Of a DNA stretch of 64,000 nucleotides, positions 36,824 through 46,930 are shown in pieces. The stretch lies in assembly GCA_965262455.1 (NCBI GenBank), contig CBDHFH010000008.1:682001-746000 (forward strand), in the 5' to 3' direction. The notes beneath the pieces were generated by a model. The model saw only the letters and a program-made list of their open reading frames with translations, did no database searches and was not told where the DNA came from. The stretch is from UBA1858 sp965262455 (GTDB lineage Bacteria > Pseudomonadota > Gammaproteobacteria > UBA4575). How positions within the stretch are numbered: position 1 is the first letter of the stretch; every line of letters begins with the position of its first letter. The position numbers and the translations under genes were made by a program.

Positions 36824-38502
36824 ATGCAAAACGTCATCACGGGTCACATTTCGCAAGACAAAGCTATCGGCTTGCCAAAGCTGCTGTTTATTGCGCTATT
36901 GTTTTTTTATTGAAGTGTTGTTATTCCAATGGATCAATGGCGTGTTGGATAATGAGTACACCGGCTTTCCTGATGAAGCCGCACATTATGTAAGTTCATT
37001 GTTGATTGAAAATTATATTACCAATGGTGAAATTGAGCATCCTCTCGCATATGCAAAAGACTATTACTATCATTATCCAAAAGTCGCCATCGGACATTGG
37101 CCTCCCGTTATGTACGGCATGCTTGCAATTTGGTTCATAATCTTTCGGCACTTCCAGACTGTCTACCATGTGTTTTGTTGCATTCACCACAGCAGCCATA
37201 GCAACCACTATTTATTACATTGCTAAAACCTATTTAAACAAATATTCTGCTTTTGCCGCTGCAATACTATTCATTGCAATGCCTCTCATACAAACCATGA
37301 GCGCAGTGCTAATGCTAGAGTTAACGGTGACATTATTAACACTATTGGCGTGTGTATTGTTAGCCAAGTTCTTATCAAGCGGAAAAATTTCTCATGGCAT
37401 ATTATTCGCATTACTTGCCTCTGCTGCGATTTTAACGCGAGGAACCGCATGGTCGATTGGATTAATGCCAATCATGATTATGCTAATTGCCTGGCGATTT
37501 GAAATGCTAAAACGCCCTATTCTATGGCTGTCGGCTGCAATCGTACTAATGCTTTGTTTACCCTGGTACTTAATAATGCCCAGTGTTGATGCCGGCGCAT
37601 TTGAAGGGGGCTCAATTTTCAGTAGCAACTTCACACTATTAGCCATATCCTGGTTCGCAAAAAATATTTATGTCGAATTAGGCTTAGTACTGACACTACT
37701 TTTTTTCTTTGGCATTTGGTCAAAAATAATTGTGGCAATAATTAGTGGCGAAAAAATGGAATTGATATGGCCCACTCTATTATCAATAATTATTTCAATA
37801 TATATCATGCACGTCATTGTCCCTGCTGATTTTGCAATACGCTATATGACAACGATCATTCCCTCTATCATTTTATTTTGTTTCGCCGGCATTGAGTGGT
37901 GTATAAATAAAATAAAAGCCGATCATGCAACACCGCTTATATATACTGCTTTTCTGGGAATTTATATCGCTTTTAATTTTGGTTTTGATACAGAAAGTAT
38001 TAATACAAATGGCTATATCTCGGCACACGATTTGGCAGCAAAACACATTAGCAGCGACAAGAAATCCATACTGATCGCGTCTGATGTATTTGGCGAAGGC
38101 AGTGTCATTGCGCGCGCCGCTGAGTTGGATAGTGAAAAACAAAATGTCATTGTTCGTGGCAGCAAACTGCTGGTCGCGGAAGATTGGGTAGGCCGTAATC
38201 CTGTCAGCAAGTTTAAAAGTACACAAGAAGTATCACAGACATTAGCTAATATTCCTGTAGATGCCGTGATTCTCGATAACACAATCGCGGAATATCGACG
38301 CCGGGAATATCATCAACAGCTTGAATATATTTTAAAGTATGACACTGACAACTGGCAGTTAGTAGACAAACTACCTGCGATAAAGAAAGGCAAACTGCAT
38401 GAAGACGGTTTGTTAGTTTATGTTTCCCGTAACATTCAAACGAACAAATCAATCGATACGGATATGATCAGCGAGATATATGATAACGATCGTATTCTTT
38501 AA
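36824..38502 (+). pseudogene. GT39/ArnT-like membrane glycosyltransferase, split by two +1 frameshifts
   Basis: Reading with two one-base corrections gives a single protein of about 558 aa. It begins MQNVITGHISQDKA at 36824, continues LLFFIEVLLFQWINGVLD (after removing one T from the T7 run at 36902-36908), then GFPDEAAHYVSSLLIENYI and GHWPPVMYGML. After one more base is removed near 37150 it continues WFIIFGTSRLSTMCFVAF, and then about 10 membrane helices to 38502. The DE-AAHYV motif in the first loop and the multi-helix body fit GT39/PMT-like transferases using polyprenyl sugars. As written only fragments at 36678-37226 and 37168-38502 remain. Either a true pseudogene or homopolymer errors. 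Confidence 0.75.
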
Positions 38503-38644
38503 CCACACATCATTATAATTAGTTACTAATTAATCATTCACTAGTATATTTGAGTTAGATCATTCATTGGTCGTTTGGTTTTCAATAGAATTGCTAGTCA
38601 CCCCTTAAGCATGAATACCAAAGTTTAAATTAGATCGTTTTGCT

Positions 38645-39043
38645 ATGAAGATTAGTCAAATCATGAGTAACAATGTCGTTACTGTTGAAATGGACGATTC
38701 ACTCGGCGAGGTCAAGAAAATCTTTGACTCAACTCGATTTCATCATTTACTTGTGGTTGAGAACCATACGCTGGTTGGCGTCATTTCTGATAGAGACTTA
38801 CTTAAATCGATTAGTCCAAACATAGGCACAATGGCTGAGTCTGCTGCTGACGAGGCAACTTTGAATAAGCGAGTCCATCAGATAATGAGCAGGAAACCCA
38901 TTACATTGACGGCTCAAGCAGACATTGATGACGCAATCATGCAATTTAACAATAATGATGTGTCATGTATCCCCATCGTCAATGACAAAACCGAAGCCGT
39001 TGGTATAGTGAGTTGGCGAGATATCTTAAGAAACCTAAACTAA
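38645..39043 (+). CDS. Two-CBS-domain protein
   Basis: 132 aa, made entirely of a CBS pair: MKISQIMSNNVVTVEMDDSL ... LVVENHTLVGVISDRDL and RVHQIMSRKPITLTAQADI ... PIVNDKTEAVGIVSWRDIL. CBS pairs bind adenine nucleotides and act as energy or redox sensors, usually by touching a partner protein. No partner gene is adjacent. Confidence 0.92.
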   Translation: MKISQIMSNNVVTVEMDDSLGEVKKIFDSTRFHHLLVVENHTLVGVISDRDLLKSISPNIGTMAESAADEATLNKRVHQIMSRKPITLTAQADIDDAIMQFNNNDVSCIPIVNDKTEAVGIVSWRDILRNLN

Positions 39044-39068
39044 TTCAGTCAGCATTCATCGACGAAAA

Positions 39069-39245
39069 TTAAAAACGACGCACTTGCTGATGTGCATATC
39101 GTATTTGATGGTCTTCGTCATCATGCTGATTACCAGTCGCATCGCCAGCAACCTGCACATTTTTTGTAAATGATTTGATGAGACTCAACTTAATTTGCTT
39201 AATTTCTCTTGCTTGCAGTATGTCGTGTTCGTGATTAATGTCCAT
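39069..39245 (-). CDS. Small hypothetical protein, 58 aa
   Basis: Short gene with AAGG eight bases before the ATG at 39245. Starts MDINHEHDILQAREIKQIKL, His/Asp-rich middle (NQHDDEDHQ) and basic end (QQVRRF). Not recognised. It lies between the CBS gene (convergent) and hemerythrin (same strand, upstream), and three GTACAA repeats lie in its promoter region. Confidence 0.45.
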   Translation of the reverse strand: MDINHEHDILQAREIKQIKLSLIKSFTKNVQVAGDATGNQHDDEDHQIRYAHQQVRRF

Positions 39246-39356
39246 ATTAGTAAACCTTAATATTTATTTATATATTTCAGTGATTTATTCACTATTCTTG
39301 AGGATTAAGATAAGGATAATATAAAAAAGTTCAAGCCCATGATGACATCAAGCTAT

Positions 39357-39390
39357 GTACAAATTACGTACAAATTCCTCTCGTACAATT
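39357..39390. repeat. Three GTACAAnTT repeats
   Basis: GTACAAATT at 39357 and 39368 (11 bp apart, one helical turn) and GTACAATT at 39383, between hemerythrin and the 58-aa gene. Possible regulator half-sites. Confidence 0.3.
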
Positions 39391-39410
39391 AAAATCACAT
39401 GCAGGAGAAA

Positions 39411-39956
39411 TTACATTGCAGTCGATACTTTTAGTAGTAATTGAGAGTATTTTTTTTCAGTGGGATCATGAAAAAGTGGATCAGGCACATTGTCTAGCTG
39501 CATATTGAGATTCTTCCAATCATCCGGCTTAAAGTGCTCATAAATAGCAGGATAGACAGCGGATTCCTCTTGGTTCATATGTTGTTTTTGCACGTCTATG
39601 TACTTAGCCAAATGCTCACAGAACTCGTCTCTGTTTATTGGCGTTTCACAGACAATCGACTCTAACATATCAATAATTCTGTCTGTCAGCTGCGGCATGG
39701 ATACATGTTCCTGCATCAGCGCGAGAATATCATCGTGACTATCTTTATAATGTTCTAAAAAATAATTAAAGATAATGTTTTCTTGCGGATGATGAACTTC
39801 ATCAGGATACTCTTTCATGTAAATCATAGCCATGAGGATTAACTCGAAATCAACGACTTCACAATTCTTAATACAGTTTAGTTGAGACTCCAAGAATTCT
39901 AAGAGTTTGACAAAGTTTTTATGATCATCATGCAAGTTATCTAACAGTTCAGTCAT
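39411..39956 (-). CDS. Hemerythrin-like (HHE) domain protein
   Basis: 181 aa from the ATG opening MTELLDNLHDDHKNF; a longer frame to 40001 adds 15 unlikely residues. Di-iron ligand pattern: LHDDHKNF, EYPDEVHHPQENIIF (H..E), DILALMQEHVSM, and VQKQHMNQEESAVYPAI (H..E). HHE proteins bind O2 or sense oxygen, nitric oxide or iron. Cytoplasmic, monocistronic. No clear ribosome binding site for either start. Confidence 0.88.
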   Translation of the reverse strand: MTELLDNLHDDHKNFVKLLEFLESQLNCIKNCEVVDFELILMAMIYMKEYPDEVHHPQENIIFNYFLEHYKDSHDDILALMQEHVSMPQLTDRIIDMLESIVCETPINRDEFCEHLAKYIDVQKQHMNQEESAVYPAIYEHFKPDDWKNLNMQLDNVPDPLFHDPTEKKYSQLLLKVSTAM

Positions 39957-40059
39957 ATGCGCAATATTATAGTATTTCCAGTAATATAGCGTTGAACCCA
40001 ATTTATTAGATGACGTATATCAAATATAAAATAGATATAATTTATTCGCCGCGTTTATA

Positions 40060-41289
40060 TTATTTATTGACATCAATATATTCAAAATTGGATTGTATTT
40101 TAATCTCGCCTAATAAGGTTTTATGCACGGGACATCGATCAGCCACTTCAGTTAGACGTTTTAATTGTTTTTCATCCAGTTGGCCGGTAATAGTAATAAG
40201 CTTTTCAATCAATTCTATTTTGCACAATTTTTTATCAGGCTGTTCGCAATCTTGAATATGTTGTCGAGAATGTTTGAGTTCGACTTGAATATCATCCACT
40301 TGCCAGCCTTTGTGATTGACATACATTCTTAAAGTCATCGATGTGCAAGTACCCAGTGACGAAAGTAATTGCTCATAAGGATCAGGACCTAAGTTATCAC
40401 CCCCTACAGCAATAGGTTCATCTGAAAACCAGGCATGATCATCACTCGCAACTTCTCTCAAGAAGTTATTATTACCCTCACCGACCAGTACCTCACCGCT
40501 ATCAATTTTTGGCACTTCAGCAATATCTGCATCAATATATCTCAATGCCCATGCGTTAATGGCTTCAGCAATATATTCAATGTCTTTTTTTTCTGTAATA
40601 AGGTGATCGGCTTTATCAAGTGAAATAAAACTTTTAGGATGCTTCGCGGCCACAAAAATTTTTGAAGCTTCATTAATAGAAACAATATTATCAATGGGAG
40701 AATGAAAAATGAGTAACGCTTTACGTAGTTGACTAATTTTTTCTATTAGCGAATGTTGCTTTAAATCCGCCACAAAGTCTCTGCTGATAGTAAGCGTTTT
40801 GTTTGCCAGCTCGATATCAACTTTTTCTTGCTTTTCTAATTTATCTACTTCGCTCTCAAAATGACTTAGCACATGATCGGGAGAAGCCGGTGCCGCAATG
40901 GATACAATCGCTGCCGCCTCTGGGATGTGTTCTGCCGCGTTAAGCATGGCCGTACCGCCCAAACTATGCCCGATTAATAATTTAGGCGCCTGGTAATGTT
41001 GACGCATATACTCGGTTGCAGCAACGATATCCAGACAATTATTCGTGAAATTAGATTCTTCAAATGAGCCTTCAGAACTACCAATGCCAGTAAAATCAAA
41101 GCGCATCACTGCGATTCCTTTTGCGGCTAATGAACGTGCAATACGCGCGGCAACCAATATATCCTTGCCACATGAAAAACAATGCGCATACAGGGCGTAA
41201 TATTTAATTGGGAGTATCGGTAAATCAACTATCGCAGCTAATTGATGCCCCGAAGCATTCTCAAAAGAAAAGCGTAGACTGGTTGCCAT
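40060..41289 (-). CDS. Bifunctional alpha/beta hydrolase - OsmC fusion
   Basis: 409 aa. Residues about 1-250 are an alpha/beta hydrolase with nucleophile elbow LIGHSLGGTAML, the acid loop and the late His (SLDKADHLI). Residues about 270-405 are an OsmC/YhfA-like peroxide reductase domain with LLSSLGTCTSMTLRMY and VADRCPVHKTL, giving the two reactive cysteines. The fused arrangement is a known family, thought to combine ester hydrolysis with thiol peroxide reduction. Cytoplasmic. Full length on both sides. Confidence 0.93.
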   Translation of the reverse strand: MATSLRFSFENASGHQLAAIVDLPILPIKYYALYAHCFSCGKDILVAARIARSLAAKGIAVMRFDFTGIGSSEGSFEESNFTNNCLDIVAATEYMRQHYQAPKLLIGHSLGGTAMLNAAEHIPEAAAIVSIAAPASPDHVLSHFESEVDKLEKQEKVDIELANKTLTISRDFVADLKQHSLIEKISQLRKALLIFHSPIDNIVSINEASKIFVAAKHPKSFISLDKADHLITEKKDIEYIAEAINAWALRYIDADIAEVPKIDSGEVLVGEGNNNFLREVASDDHAWFSDEPIAVGGDNLGPDPYEQLLSSLGTCTSMTLRMYVNHKGWQVDDIQVELKHSRQHIQDCEQPDKKLCKIELIEKLITITGQLDEKQLKRLTEVADRCPVHKTLLGEIKIQSNFEYIDVNK

Positions 41290-41392
41290 GGAAATACATA
41301 ATCAATTCAAAAGATTAATTATAGCCTGTTATTGAATTGATATTGAAATGATATCAGTGCCGCAAATAATATTTTATATAAAGCACATATAC

Positions 41393-42316
41393 TTATAATT
41401 TACGTGTTATTTGTTTACGATAAACAAACATGATTAATACCACCCCACATAATAATGACCATAAAGGTAACGGCACAGACACACTCGTTGGTTGCACTGC
41501 AGCAGGAATGACAGCGAGAGATTCTATTTCATTGACCAGCTTACCTGTGCCCTCAAGTAATATTGGACTGGCTAATGTTGCTGTCCCAGTAGCGGTATCA
41601 ATTGTGAATAACGTCTCTTGCAAAGAAGCTACTTGTTTATCAACTCCCCACAACACACCTGCTTCATCAAACTCCAACCCTACCTGAGAACCGATAGTAA
41701 TCCCTATGCCACTTCCTACGATTACAGATGAACCATCGATAGGATTAATCATTAGCAATTCTTTATCTATGCCGGCGGCATTAACACCGAAAATACCTGA
41801 CTCATTGATTGCCAAGGCAGAGGTATTTGGTGCACTTCCCCCTGTAGCAATATTGCTTAAGTCACCTGAAGTAATGTCCATTGTCGAGAAACGTCGTCCA
41901 GAAGTCGACGTAAAATAAAGTTCACCAGTCGCATCAAATGATAAACCCATATTTGCAATGGAAGAAATTGGGTTACCACCTTGCGTTATTGAACCAATGA
42001 ATGTGGCCTCGCCTGTTTGTTGATTAATTGTAATTAATGCATCTTCACCGTCATCAACAGCATATAGATCACCAGATAATGGATCTAAATCAAGCCCACC
42101 TACCAATGAATACACAATGGATGGATTAGCAGAATCAACTACCTGGCCAATACGTGTTGTCGTGCCATTACTTAAGTCAATTTTTACTAATACACCTGAC
42201 TCAACCGGTGAACTTTGAATGGTGCCTACAGCATATGCAAAGGGCTCCGCATTGAGATTAAGTGACACACAACAAAGCAGCAGAATAAAAGAAAAATAAC
42301 GTCGCATAACTCTCAC
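41393..42316 (-). CDS. Secreted beta-propeller-like protein with PEP-CTERM-like tail
   Basis: 307 aa. Signal peptide YFSFILLLCCVSLNLNA, then repeating blades of the type GDLYAVDDGEDALITINQQT and GELYFTSTSGRRFSTMD, as in DUF4394/YncE-like propellers. It ends with SVSVPLPLWSLLCGVVLIMF followed by YRKQITRKL: a Pro-rich motif, hydrophobic helix and basic end resembling IPTL/PEP-CTERM sorting signals. It is a second exosortase-type substrate candidate in the window besides the gene at 28085. Confidence 0.75.
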   Translation of the reverse strand: MRVMRRYFSFILLLCCVSLNLNAEPFAYAVGTIQSSPVESGVLVKIDLSNGTTTRIGQVVDSANPSIVYSLVGGLDLDPLSGDLYAVDDGEDALITINQQTGEATFIGSITQGGNPISSIANMGLSFDATGELYFTSTSGRRFSTMDITSGDLSNIATGGSAPNTSALAINESGIFGVNAAGIDKELLMINPIDGSSVIVGSGIGITIGSQVGLEFDEAGVLWGVDKQVASLQETLFTIDTATGTATLASPILLEGTGKLVNEIESLAVIPAAVQPTSVSVPLPLWSLLCGVVLIMFVYRKQITRKL

Positions 42317-42587
42317 CTTCCAAAGGGTATTTAACGCTTAATGGTAGTTATGCTAAATGCCGATTATGAACAAAAAATGAAAACGTAGGTGAATTGGGTG
42401 AAACAAATACAGGCAGGTTAGTTTATTTAGTATGTAATGTAATATTAAATAAGTGTTCAGCTAGTTTTATAATGAGAATGTCATTATTGATATTTAAATT
42501 AACAAGTATTGCCGCTAAGCACTATGTTTTCGCGCTTAGCGACGGATATAAATGATGATGATTGATGATCAGCTCACCGCGAAAAAC

Positions 42588-43247
42588 CTATGCAGCAAGT
42601 TTATGCTTTTGCTCATTAACTTCACTCTCGATGGCATAAACCAAATCGTTAGGAAGATTCAAACGCGTTGCAAGCATTGTGAGATACTCTCGCTCAGCCG
42701 GATTAGCATCTTCAATCACCAGGCAACTCACAGTATAGATCTCAGTGGCAAGCTCAATAGAAGACACTGCACTGATAATTTCATCAATATCGGTTGAATG
42801 ATTAAATTGATTGATTAACTGGAATTCTTCTTTCTCATCCAGATTAAACGAACGAATCTGACTGAAAATCTTCTGTGTTTCCTCCACGGCAACTTCACCG
42901 TCTGCTCGACTGGCGGCAATCATGGATTTCACTAAAAGTAACTCCAATTTCTGCATGGAGTCCTTATCACTTTGCTCAGGTAGAAACTTAGACTCACTCA
43001 CAGGCGTGACTAATGAGCTCACGCCAATTTCTGCTTTACTATTTTTCTTATCGCTGTACTTGCGATAAGCGCCATAAGCAATGGCACCTACGGCAGCGAC
43101 ACCGCCTAATTTAAGGGCGTTTTTACCCAGTTTTCGCCCTGTTTTCGTTGTTAACAGTGAACCTGCTAAACCACCCACCATGCCACTCGCAAAACCTTTA
43201 GCGGTGCCATTTTCTAAAAATCCACTCAGTACTCTATTAAAATTCAT
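42588..43247 (-). CDS. DUF533/TerB-like (YebE-type) protein
   Basis: 219 aa from the ATG at 43247 (GTGGGA before it). N-terminal Gly/Ala-rich membrane-associating region (GTAKGFASGMVGGLAGSLL ... AAVGAIAYGAYRKY) and a C-terminal TerB fold (MIAASRADGEVAVEETQKIF ... LINQFN, EIYTVSCLVIEDANPAER EYL). YebE-type proteins are inner membrane proteins of unknown function, often stress induced. Monocistronic. Confidence 0.85.
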   Translation of the reverse strand: MNFNRVLSGFLENGTAKGFASGMVGGLAGSLLTTKTGRKLGKNALKLGGVAAVGAIAYGAYRKYSDKKNSKAEIGVSSLVTPVSESKFLPEQSDKDSMQKLELLLVKSMIAASRADGEVAVEETQKIFSQIRSFNLDEKEEFQLINQFNHSTDIDEIISAVSSIELATEIYTVSCLVIEDANPAEREYLTMLATRLNLPNDLVYAIESEVNEQKHKLAA

Positions 43248-43259
43248 GTTTAGTCCCAC

Positions 43260-43538
43260 TTATATAATTTACATCGGAGTTATATTAGACCAAATAATAG
43301 TAAAGAAAAATCAGATATTCACTATCATTAACATCGGGATTTTGGAACTATATACCGTTAAATATTCATTCAAAACCGCATATCTGAGATGCACTTAGGA
43401 TTATTATTAAAAGCATCTTCTTAGATAGAAAAAATTAGAAAATTGATGATCCTCTTCACCTCTTAGATTAAGAAAAATGTAGCGCCTCACAAGCAGGCTC
43501 CAATAGTCGAGGCAGAAGTGGATATAAGCACCAAATCA
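43260..43538. other. Intergenic region
   Basis: About 280 AT-rich bp between the DUF533 gene start and the small membrane protein. Holds the DUF533 promoter; nothing else recognised. Confidence 0.35.
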
Positions 43539-43664
43539 TTATTTTCTAGTCAACAGAGTGACCACAATAGCCAAGATAAATAGACCTGTTCCGAACTCCA
43601 CTTCACCCGCTAAAAAGCTCAGTAGAGCCACAACGAAAAGAATAATGCGAAGGACTGATTTCAT
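43539..43664 (-). CDS. Small membrane protein, 41 aa
   Basis: Reads MKSVLRIILFVVALLSFLAG, then EVEFGTGLFILAIVVTLLTRK: two hydrophobic helices with a short acidic turn. The compact helix pair and basic ends argue for a real gene even though the ribosome binding site is weak. Function unknown. Confidence 0.45.
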   Translation of the reverse strand: MKSVLRIILFVVALLSFLAGEVEFGTGLFILAIVVTLLTRK

Positions 43665-43761
43665 TTAGATAGTGTAACAACTAATTGGCGAAATTAAGCC
43701 GAATACCGATTGTGCATTAACAGGAATTTCAGAAACGCCAACTATCGAATAATTTTGCTGA

Positions 43762-44157
43762 TTACCATAAAGTGATCATTTTAGAGTATGGGAAAACTAT
43801 CATGTTAGTAATGACGAGCCCGATAATGACCCAAATAGTTATTTGCATACTAAGCACTCGCAAATCAATGTTTTCTGATAGCAATCCTTTTGCATGAATT
43901 ACTCTTCCAGCTATCAACAACAGACCAAAAATATGAATTATCAAAGGAAATGCACCGTTGTATTCAAGCGGATACATGAGTAATAGCGCGATTGGTATGT
44001 ACTCTAATGCATTTGATTGAGCTGCCATTGCCGTTTTCAACTGCATATCGTTGCCATCGCCAATACTGATTTGATTCTTTCGCCTTATTTTTATAACGTT
44101 AAATGATAACCAAATAATTAATAGCGTAAGCAGTATTGTATAAATAACTGAAATCAT
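43762..44157 (-). CDS. MAPEG family membrane protein
   Basis: 131 aa, four membrane helices. Family markers: KIRRKNQISIGDGNDMQL, AQSNALEYIPIALLLMYPLE and HIFGLLLIAGRVIHAKGLL. MAPEG proteins are glutathione-related transferases or peroxidases; bacterial members are mostly uncharacterised. Stands alone. Confidence 0.9.
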   Translation of the reverse strand: MISVIYTILLTLLIIWLSFNVIKIRRKNQISIGDGNDMQLKTAMAAQSNALEYIPIALLLMYPLEYNGAFPLIIHIFGLLLIAGRVIHAKGLLSENIDLRVLSMQITIWVIIGLVITNMIVFPYSKMITLW

Positions 44158-44286
44158 ATTTGTTCTTTAAATATCTCTTTCAATTGCAAAATAATCATTT
44201 AAAAAACATGACGAACTACAATTAAAGAAAATTTTCCAGCTCTCAACTTTAATACTCTTCTTGCATGTAAATTATTTCCATATAAG

Positions 44287-44568
44287 TTACTCGATCACCT
44301 GCACTCCTCGCCAAAAAGCGACCATACCTTTTATATGATTAGCCTTTTCCTTTGTATCTGGATAATACCATGCTGCATCTTGATTTATCTTTCCATTAAC
44401 ATTCAATGAATAGTACTTAGCTTCACCTTTCCAAGGACAGATGCTGGTTGTATCACTGTCTTTAAAAAACTCTTTATTTATCGAGCCAATTGGAAAATAG
44501 TGATTTGACTCTACAACAATCGTTTGATCGCTTTTTGCAATAACCTGGTCATTCCAAACTGCTTTCAT
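44287..44568 (-). CDS. DUF427 family protein
   Basis: 93 aa. The family pattern is clear: MKAVWNDQVIAKSDQTIVVE, NHYFPIGSINKEFFKDSDTT, CPWKGEAKYYSLNV and AAWYYPDTKEKANHIKGMVAF. Soluble, fold resembles an S-shaped beta sheet; function unknown. Complete and single. Confidence 0.93.
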   Translation of the reverse strand: MKAVWNDQVIAKSDQTIVVESNHYFPIGSINKEFFKDSDTTSICPWKGEAKYYSLNVNGKINQDAAWYYPDTKEKANHIKGMVAFWRGVQVIE

Positions 44569-44779
44569 AATGTTTTATCCTTTGTGAATTACAAATAATA
44601 GTTTCTAAACATGCCCACTGAGAATTCAAATAAATCAAAACTATTTTACTAATTTAAATTTATTTCTTTTAAACAGAGAATGCCTGCTATGGATTGCAAC
44701 CGTTCATGCAAAATTAACTATTTACTGCTGTTAATCCAGACTTTATATGGTATGAAATACGCCTTGGCAATAATCACTG

Positions 44780-45445
44780 TTAAAAAAAGATATTCACGCC
44801 TATCACCAAAGTGTGACGCGTAATGAAATCCCCCTGAATACGAATACGGTTATGGCGATAGCCCGCTTTGATCTTTGTCTTATTAACAGGGAAAAAGGAA
44901 AGCCCAGCCGTGGTCCAGTTGGCTTCAATCCAATCATTGCGGGTACTGTAAAATATTTCGTTTTCTACGAAGGGCTGCATTTCTAACAGCGTGAGTTTGT
45001 ATGGCGCGGTTGCGGTAAATTCTTGCCGAAGGCGAACATCATTTTCACGCCAATTAGGTTGTCGAAACTCGATGCGCGAACGGCTGGTTAGTCGCCAGCC
45101 ATCATGCATGTTGCCATGATATGCTTCGACTATCGGCCGCCTTTCCGTACGCCAATCATCACCAATTCGAAAGCGTGCAACCCGGTAACCTACGCGAACG
45201 CTCCATTGCTTGTTGAATTGATAGCCGAGGCTGGCACCGGTATAGCCAAGGAAAAGCTGTTCATTATCGCGGCGTGTTGCCAGATTGGAGCGTGAAAGCA
45301 AAAACCATTCTTCGTTTATCGCCTTTTTCAAAAGTAGATTATAGCTCGACCCCCAATCATCATCGGCGTCAACATTGGGCACAAAAAGAAAAATAAGAAG
45401 CAAAGTCAAAAAATGCTGAGATCGAAACTTCATTTTATTACTCAA
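44780..45445 (-). CDS. DUF2490 outer-membrane-like protein
   Basis: 221 aa with signal peptide FLTLLLIFLFVPNVDA. Alternating beta strands throughout (e.g. WSVRVGYRVARFRIGDDWR, LTSRSRIEFRQPNW, KIKAGYRHNRIR) and an aromatic C-terminus (VIGVNIFF), as in outer-membrane beta barrels. DUF2490 has no assigned role. Confidence 0.8.
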   Translation of the reverse strand: MSNKMKFRSQHFLTLLLIFLFVPNVDADDDWGSSYNLLLKKAINEEWFLLSRSNLATRRDNEQLFLGYTGASLGYQFNKQWSVRVGYRVARFRIGDDWRTERRPIVEAYHGNMHDGWRLTSRSRIEFRQPNWRENDVRLRQEFTATAPYKLTLLEMQPFVENEIFYSTRNDWIEANWTTAGLSFFPVNKTKIKAGYRHNRIRIQGDFITRHTLVIGVNIFF

Positions 45446-45770
45446 AAGGAATTACGCGCATATTACGCCTTGCAGTCCGGTCTGGGTTCCGTGATCAAAT
45501 ATTAAATATGTTATCTCAGACAAAACCCCGTCAGTCACATGGTCAATGTCATATCGCGATGGTACCCAACAACAACCTACTCTAATGAAGCAATCTTGTC
45601 TTCATCATTAAGAGTTATATTGAAAATTACTATGCTTAGAAAACGGTGATTAGATATATATTAGCAGCAAATTTTATTATTAAATGATATAGATTTATTA
45701 ATAAATTAAGTCAGGCGATAGACTTAGGTGACCAAAGTCGTTGAATTGCGCTACCACCTCAATTGAGAAA

Positions 45771-45796
45771 TCTTTTTCGGCGTAATAGCGGTCATT
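45771..45796. repeat. Palindromic intergenic repeat, copy 1 (partial)
   Basis: TCTTTTTCGGCGTAATAGCGGTCATT; the left arm is eroded, the right arm AGCGGTCAT is kept. It lies in the 376-bp gap 45446-45821, which otherwise shows no gene. Confidence 0.5.
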
Positions 45797-45821
45797 GATC
45801 TGTGGAACAGCTATCAATGCA

Positions 45822-46058
45822 CTATTTTAGTTTTGATGCCCACAATGCGAGCTTATGTTTCATGGACAGCTGAGATATCTGATCCTGTGGAATGGGCTGT
45901 ATTACTTTATCGTGTACTAGCAAACGATAAATATATTCAATTTTCTCTGTTGCGGAGTCCGTGGGCTCAAATTCAACGACACCTCTTTTTTCTCCATACT
46001 TCATGCCTTCAGCTATTGCTTTTTTCACTAATTCCTTTTCATTTTTTAGTTTCTTCAT
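45822..46058 (-). CDS. DUF5062-like small protein
   Basis: 78 aa from the ATG at 46058; the TTG three codons upstream is less likely. Helical and charged: MKKLKNEKELVKKAIAEGMK, YGEKRGVVEFEPTDSATEKI, EYIYRLLVHDKVIQPIPQ, ending KLALWASKLK. Resembles the DUF5062 family of small proteins of marine gammaproteobacteria; function unknown. Assignment from memory of the family, not a search. Confidence 0.65.
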   Translation of the reverse strand: MKKLKNEKELVKKAIAEGMKYGEKRGVVEFEPTDSATEKIEYIYRLLVHDKVIQPIPQDQISQLSMKHKLALWASKLK

Positions 46059-46372
46059 AGTTGGCAACTATTACTTTGTATGGAGCATCAGTTTATCCGA
46101 TACTTAGTAAGAATGCCTGCTTCAGGCGCAAATGCTGGCTTGTCTAAAGGCCAGAAAAAATTCTTGAACTAACTCTAATGACTACTAAATTTGTAACAAT
46201 AAATTCACATTAAAAAAATTTAATATTTAATTACCAAATAATCAACTATTTACTTCTTTGTACAACTTGATATAGCACTTAATCTAAAAACAATTTAATT
46301 ATGCATTAATGTAAATTGTCGCAATTTATATATATTTCTCAAGATGATTTTAACAAATTCAAAGGAGAAAAT

Positions 46373-46930
46373 ATGTCATCTTTATTTAACATATCAAAAC
46401 TAACAATCGCCATACTATTGGCACTACTTCTAGTAACTAACTATGCAAGTGCCTCAAATAACAATTCTACTATAGCGGGCCTAGTGATTAAGACGAATGG
46501 TTTTGATGTGCTTGAATTTGCTCTTGATGCTGAAGGGCTATTAGAAACGTTAGATGGTAAACAAAAGTTTACACTTTTTGCACCTACAAATGATGCGTTT
46601 CAATTAATTGCTGATGAGTGTACTAATGGTGATATTAATGCGCTTGCCTCAGCTTTAATCAGCGCAGGCTTACTCGATGATGTTTTATTGTATCATGTAG
46701 CGAATTATAGGATTTCTTTGAAAAATTTGCTATCTCAAGGAAACATTCATACTTTAGCCGGTAGCGATGTTACAAGTGGTGTGAGCAATAACGGCATTAA
46801 TGTCCAGGGTGTAATTAATCAAACCCCTTCAAATTTTGTAAGCAAAGGTATACGTGTAAGAAACGGAATTGTATATCCTATTGACCAAATCCTACTAAAT
46901 GTTGATCCAACATCATTGTGCGTAGAATAA
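46373..46930 (+). CDS. Fasciclin (FAS1) domain secreted protein
   Basis: 185 aa from the ATG at 46373 (AAAGGAGAAAAT before it). Signal peptide ends near NYASAS. One FAS1 domain: FALDAEGLLETLDGKQKFTLFAPTNDAF, LLDDVLLYHVANYR, HTLAGSDVT, GIRVRNGIVYPIDQILL. FAS1 domains mediate adhesion. Possible disulfide between ADECTN and the terminal SLCVE. It has a 300-bp upstream gap with its promoter. Confidence 0.9.
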   Translation: MSSLFNISKLTIAILLALLLVTNYASASNNNSTIAGLVIKTNGFDVLEFALDAEGLLETLDGKQKFTLFAPTNDAFQLIADECTNGDINALASALISAGLLDDVLLYHVANYRISLKNLLSQGNIHTLAGSDVTSGVSNNGINVQGVINQTPSNFVSKGIRVRNGIVYPIDQILLNVDPTSLCVE

